From Myceligenerans salitolerans (GTDB lineage Bacteria; Actinomycetota; Actinomycetes; Actinomycetales; Cellulomonadaceae), in contig NZ_JAFMPK010000047.1 in assembly GCF_017349295.1 (NCBI RefSeq), positions 785,114-849,113 on the forward strand: a stretch of 64,000 nt of DNA, in the 5' to 3' direction. A program made the position numbers and the translations under genes. The notes under the pieces were generated by a model. The model was given only the letters and a program-made list of their open reading frames with translations, made no database searches and was not told the origin of the DNA. Below are positions 61,298 through 64,000 of this stretch, piece after piece. How positions within the stretch are numbered: position 1 is the first letter of the stretch; each line of letters opens with the position of its first letter.

Positions 61298-62029
61298 TCA
61301 GGCCGTGGGACGCGGACCTCGGGCCCGCCGTCCCTCCTCGCCGCCCGACGATCCTTTCGCCCGCTCGATCAGCCCGGCGAGCACATGGAGCTCGCCGGGC
61401 TCGTGCCACGCCAGCCGGCGCATCACCTTCACACTGGTCCACGCACCGTGGGCATCGGACTCCACGGCCAGGTCGGGCCGCATCCGCGAGACCACGCGCC
61501 GCACGTGTGCGCCGGATTCCTCGAGCTCCGTGACGAGGTCAGCGGCCCGCGGCCGCGACGGCAGGTCCAGGAGCGGGAGGTAGTAGCGGGACTCGGTGTC
61601 CGCGATGTGCCATGCCAGTTGTGCCACCGTGTGCCACGAGGCGTAGGCGGGAAGCACCCGGCCGGGGTCGCGGTACTCCATCACGTGCGAGGACGCGGTC
61701 CGGATCAGCTCCGAGGTCCGCGCGCGAGCCCGCTCCAGGATCCTGAGAGTTGCGGTCCGTTCGGCCTCCGACGCCGGGACACGGTCCCGGTCGAACACCG
61801 TCTCGTCGCCTGTCGTGGCCCGGTCCACGCGCTCGGCGATCTCGAACGCGCCGGCACCCACGGAACCCGCCTCGAGACCGCACCGTGCCGCGAGGTCGGC
61901 CAGCGCGGCGTCGTCGTCGGGTCCTTGACCGCACGTACCCCAGTACGGCAGGTCGAACGTCCAGGCGGCCGACCACCCGTCCTCGGCCATCCCGGCATGC
62001 TGATCCAGGTAGACGCGCACGCCTTCCAT
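61298..62029 (-). CDS. DinB-like protein with N-terminal extension
   Basis: A 243-aa protein. The C-terminal part is a four-helix DinB/YfiT-like bundle: ASWHTVAQLAWHIADTESRYYLPLLDL and VKVMRRLAWHEPGELHVLAGLIERA, with histidines at metal-binding positions. The first 85 residues form a separate beta-rich region (VRVYLDQHAGMAEDGWSAAWTFDLPYWGTCGQG). Such proteins may be thiol-dependent transferases. The ATG at 62029 is used. Followed on its 3' side by pit with almost no gap. Confidence 0.78.
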   Translation of the reverse strand: MEGVRVYLDQHAGMAEDGWSAAWTFDLPYWGTCGQGPDDDAALADLAARCGLEAGSVGAGAFEIAERVDRATTGDETVFDRDRVPASEAERTATLRILERARARTSELIRTASSHVMEYRDPGRVLPAYASWHTVAQLAWHIADTESRYYLPLLDLPSRPRAADLVTELEESGAHVRRVVSRMRPDLAVESDAHGAWTSVKVMRRLAWHEPGELHVLAGLIERAKGSSGGEEGRRARGPRPTA

Positions 62030-62057
62030 CGTGACAGAACGATGGGACCAGGCACCC

Positions 62058-62567
62058 TCAGCGCGATACCGCCGTCGCCAGTCTCTCGATGAGGGCCTGC
62101 TCGTTCTCGGAGACCGCCACACGCTTGCCGAACAAGCCGCCCTCCTTGGTCGTGGTGGCCTCGGCGACCTGGGTGGCGATCCGGACCAGCCAGGCGCCGT
62201 AGGCGTCGACGTCCTCGTCGTCGGCGCGCCCCCGCAGCAGCGTGATCGACGCCGCGACGAGCTCGACCGCGCGGGTGGCCTCCCGTTCCGAGTCGGGCCA
62301 GAGGTAGTCGTCCGATCCGGAAGGTTCGTCGTCCTCGCCGTCCGGATCGCCGGGGTTCCGATCGCGAAGCGCCAGCGCCACGGCGCGAACCATGTCGTTC
62401 TCGTCCTCCTGGGCCGCCCGGAACACCTTCGCGGCACGCGCGGTAGCCTTGAGGAAACCGATGGAGCGCGGCTTCCCGTCGGCGACGATGACCGCCTTCA
62501 GCACCGCTCCCGGGGCCTCCAGGAGCTGGGTGATCTCGTCGTCGCCGAAGTCGGCAAGCGTGGTCAT
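62058..62567 (-). CDS. hypothetical helical protein
   Basis: A 169-aa, mostly helical protein with no signal or membrane segment: MTTLADFGDDEITQLLEAPG, VLKAVIVADGKPRSIGFLKA and an acidic middle (GDPDGEDDEPSGSDD). I do not recognise a family. The ATG at 62567 is preceded by AAGGTGGACAC. It lies 28 bp upstream of the DinB-like gene on the same strand, so they probably form an operon. Confidence 0.75.
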   Translation of the reverse strand: MTTLADFGDDEITQLLEAPGAVLKAVIVADGKPRSIGFLKATARAAKVFRAAQEDENDMVRAVALALRDRNPGDPDGEDDEPSGSDDYLWPDSEREATRAVELVAASITLLRGRADDEDVDAYGAWLVRIATQVAEATTTKEGGLFGKRVAVSENEQALIERLATAVSR

Positions 62568-62773
62568 GTGTCCACCTTCTGGTCGTACCGGCGCGAGGCG
62601 AGCACAACCTACAGCTTGACCGGCTCGCCGCACCTGGGCCCACGGACCCGGATCGACGCTCTCCGCCGGGCGGGACGGCTTCTCGCCGAGGGGCGGTTCT
62701 CGCCGAGCGGCGGTGGCGGGTCCGGCGCTCGAACGGATCATTGCCGCGGCCAACCGTCTGGCAGGATGACAGA

Positions 62774-63982
62774 GTGACAGGATCGGACGGCACCGGGGAG
62801 AATCCGCCGTTCCGGTTCCGGGACATCGCCGTCGTCGCCTACGTGCCGTCGGTGGTCAGCTCGATCGGGCACGGCGCCGTGCTGCCGATCCTCGCGATCC
62901 ACGCGAACGATCTCGGCGCGACCACGGCTGTCGCCGCGTTCGTGGTGGCGCTGATGGGGATCGGGCAGCTCCTCAACTCGTTGCCCTCGGGGGCACTCGT
63001 GGCCCGGCTCGGCGAGCGTCGCACGCTGATGATCGCGGGACTGGTCGACGCGGTGGCGATGGTGGCCGCGTACCTGGTGTCGTCGGTGTGGCTGCTGTGC
63101 GTGTGCGTCGTGGTGAGCGGGATGAGCTGGACGGCGTTCCTGCTGGCGCGGCAGGGGTTCCTGATCGACGCCGTGCCGGTGAGCCACCGGGCGCGCGGGA
63201 TGGCGCTGCTGGGCGGGTCGATGCGGGTGGGGATCCTGGTGGGCCCGCTGCTGGGGGCGTTGCTCATCCACTTCTTCGGGGTGCGCTCGGTGTTCCTGCT
63301 GGCGGCGTGCGCGTCACTGGCGTCGGCGTTGATCGTGACGCGGATGCCGGACTTCGGCCGGGTCGCACGGGACGTCGTTCCGCGACCGGTGCACGCGGTG
63401 TTGTGGGAGCACCGGCGCACGCTGCTCACCCTGGGCGTGGCGGTGGTGATCATCGGGGCGTCGCGGTCGGTGCGCACGGGTCTGCTGCCGCTGTGGGCGG
63501 ATCATGTGCACATCGGCGCGGCGGTGGTGTCGCTGCTGTTCGCGGTGGCGGCGACGATCGACATCCTGCTGACGTTGCCGGGCGGCTGGCTGCTGGACAC
63601 GCGGGGGCGGCGTGTGGTCGCGGTACCGGTGGTGCTCGCGGTCGGGGTGGGCTGTCTGCTGCTGCCGCTCACCGACTCGGCACTCGAGGTGGGCGCGGTG
63701 ATGGCGCTGATCGCGCTGGGCAACGGGCTCGGCTCGGGGATCGTGATGACGCTGGGGGCGGACGCGGCGCCGCGGGAGGGCCGGGCGCAGTTCCTGGGCG
63801 GGTGGCGGCTGTGCGGGGACATCGGCAACACGGGCGGGCCGCTGGTCGTGTCGGCGGTGGCGGCGGTGGCCCCGCTGGCTGCCGCCCCCGTGGTGATCGG
63901 TGTGCTGGCGCTGGCCGGCACGGTGTGGGTGGGCTACTGGACGGGCAGGGCGGACCGTACCCGCCGCCAGGGCAGCGGGTAA
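62774..63982 (+). CDS. MFS transporter
   Basis: A 402-aa major facilitator with about twelve helices. The loop 2-3 motif is seen as SGALVARLGERRTLM (about residues 75-90) and its second-half equivalent as GGWLLDTRGRRVVAVPVV. The conserved Arg of helix 4 lies in FLLARQGFLID. GC-rich codons are extreme here (runs of GGCGGTGG). I use GTG 62774; GTG 62741 is an in-frame alternative. The substrate is unknown. Confidence 0.87.
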   Translation: MTGSDGTGENPPFRFRDIAVVAYVPSVVSSIGHGAVLPILAIHANDLGATTAVAAFVVALMGIGQLLNSLPSGALVARLGERRTLMIAGLVDAVAMVAAYLVSSVWLLCVCVVVSGMSWTAFLLARQGFLIDAVPVSHRARGMALLGGSMRVGILVGPLLGALLIHFFGVRSVFLLAACASLASALIVTRMPDFGRVARDVVPRPVHAVLWEHRRTLLTLGVAVVIIGASRSVRTGLLPLWADHVHIGAAVVSLLFAVAATIDILLTLPGGWLLDTRGRRVVAVPVVLAVGVGCLLLPLTDSALEVGAVMALIALGNGLGSGIVMTLGADAAPREGRAQFLGGWRLCGDIGNTGGPLVVSAVAAVAPLAAAPVVIGVLALAGTVWVGYWTGRADRTRRQGSG

Positions 63983-64000
63983 GCCGGATCGCCGAGTGGT

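Noticed and set aside
1..64000. tRNA, rRNA, transposase, integrase or prophage structural genes
   Set aside because: Looked for on both strands and none found; the accessory region has no visible mobile-element border.

Overview
The window is very GC-rich DNA packed with genes on both strands. It carries actinobacterial hallmarks: many LuxR-type two-component systems, an XRE regulator with a helical C-terminus, leaderless GTG starts, a DUF4190 protein and a secreted subtilase with PA domain. Together with a GH81 endo-beta-1,3-glucanase and a double-GH43 arabinanase/xylosidase, each behind a LacI-family-type operator, this suggests a polymer-degrading member of the Micrococcales (Promicromonosporaceae/Cellulomonadaceae, for example an Isoptericola- or Cellulosimicrobium-like organism). 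The assignment is inferred from gene content only. No rRNA, tRNA, CRISPR array, transposase or integrase was recognised.

Layout. 1-13.4 kb: truncated GH81 glucanase with a CebR/CelR-type operator, guanidinium exporter under a guanidine-III riboswitch, DUF255 thioredoxin-fold protein, TetR/DoxX pair, ArsR-cupin-DUF4287 cluster, lytic transglycosylase lipoprotein lacking a normal start codon, and a 1508-aa secreted subtilase. 13.6-22 kb: 14-bp tandem repeats, an XRE regulator with a divergent small partner, an ArsR-ArsN-like acetyltransferase fusion, and several regulator/target pairs with clear operators (TetR/oxidoreductase, MFS/ArsR). 22-35.4 kb: GH43 enzyme, DedA, uracil-DNA glycosylase-like protein, MerR/esterase pair with a 19-bp-spacer promoter, MarR regulator with three operator boxes, ABC transporter and a two-component system.

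35.4-53 kb is the accessory region and the most interesting part. It holds a stand-alone SecD-head-like lipoprotein, a DUF4232 membrane protein, a DEDDh exonuclease-TerB-like-BRCT fusion, an operon of a one-TM protein and a TPR-CHAT protease, a DUF4041/GIY-YIG (SNIPE-like) nuclease, a MazG-like pyrophosphohydrolase divergent from a PD-(D/E)xK-DUF2075 ATPase, a lamin-tail secreted protein, a two-component system, and a DUF4190-Ltp protein resembling phage superinfection-exclusion lipoproteins. Two pairs of short repeats (A/A' and B/B') flank the exonuclease and SNIPE-like loci in the same order, which suggests duplication or cassette exchange. I read this as a candidate anti-phage island; nothing in the sequence proves activity.

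53-64 kb: DUF2306 protein, another HK/RR pair, a TetR-led operon (TIM-barrel protein plus CPBP protease), ABM-like and YchJ-like proteins, a PiT phosphate transporter behind a three-unit PHO box, DinB-like protein, a hypothetical and an MFS transporter.
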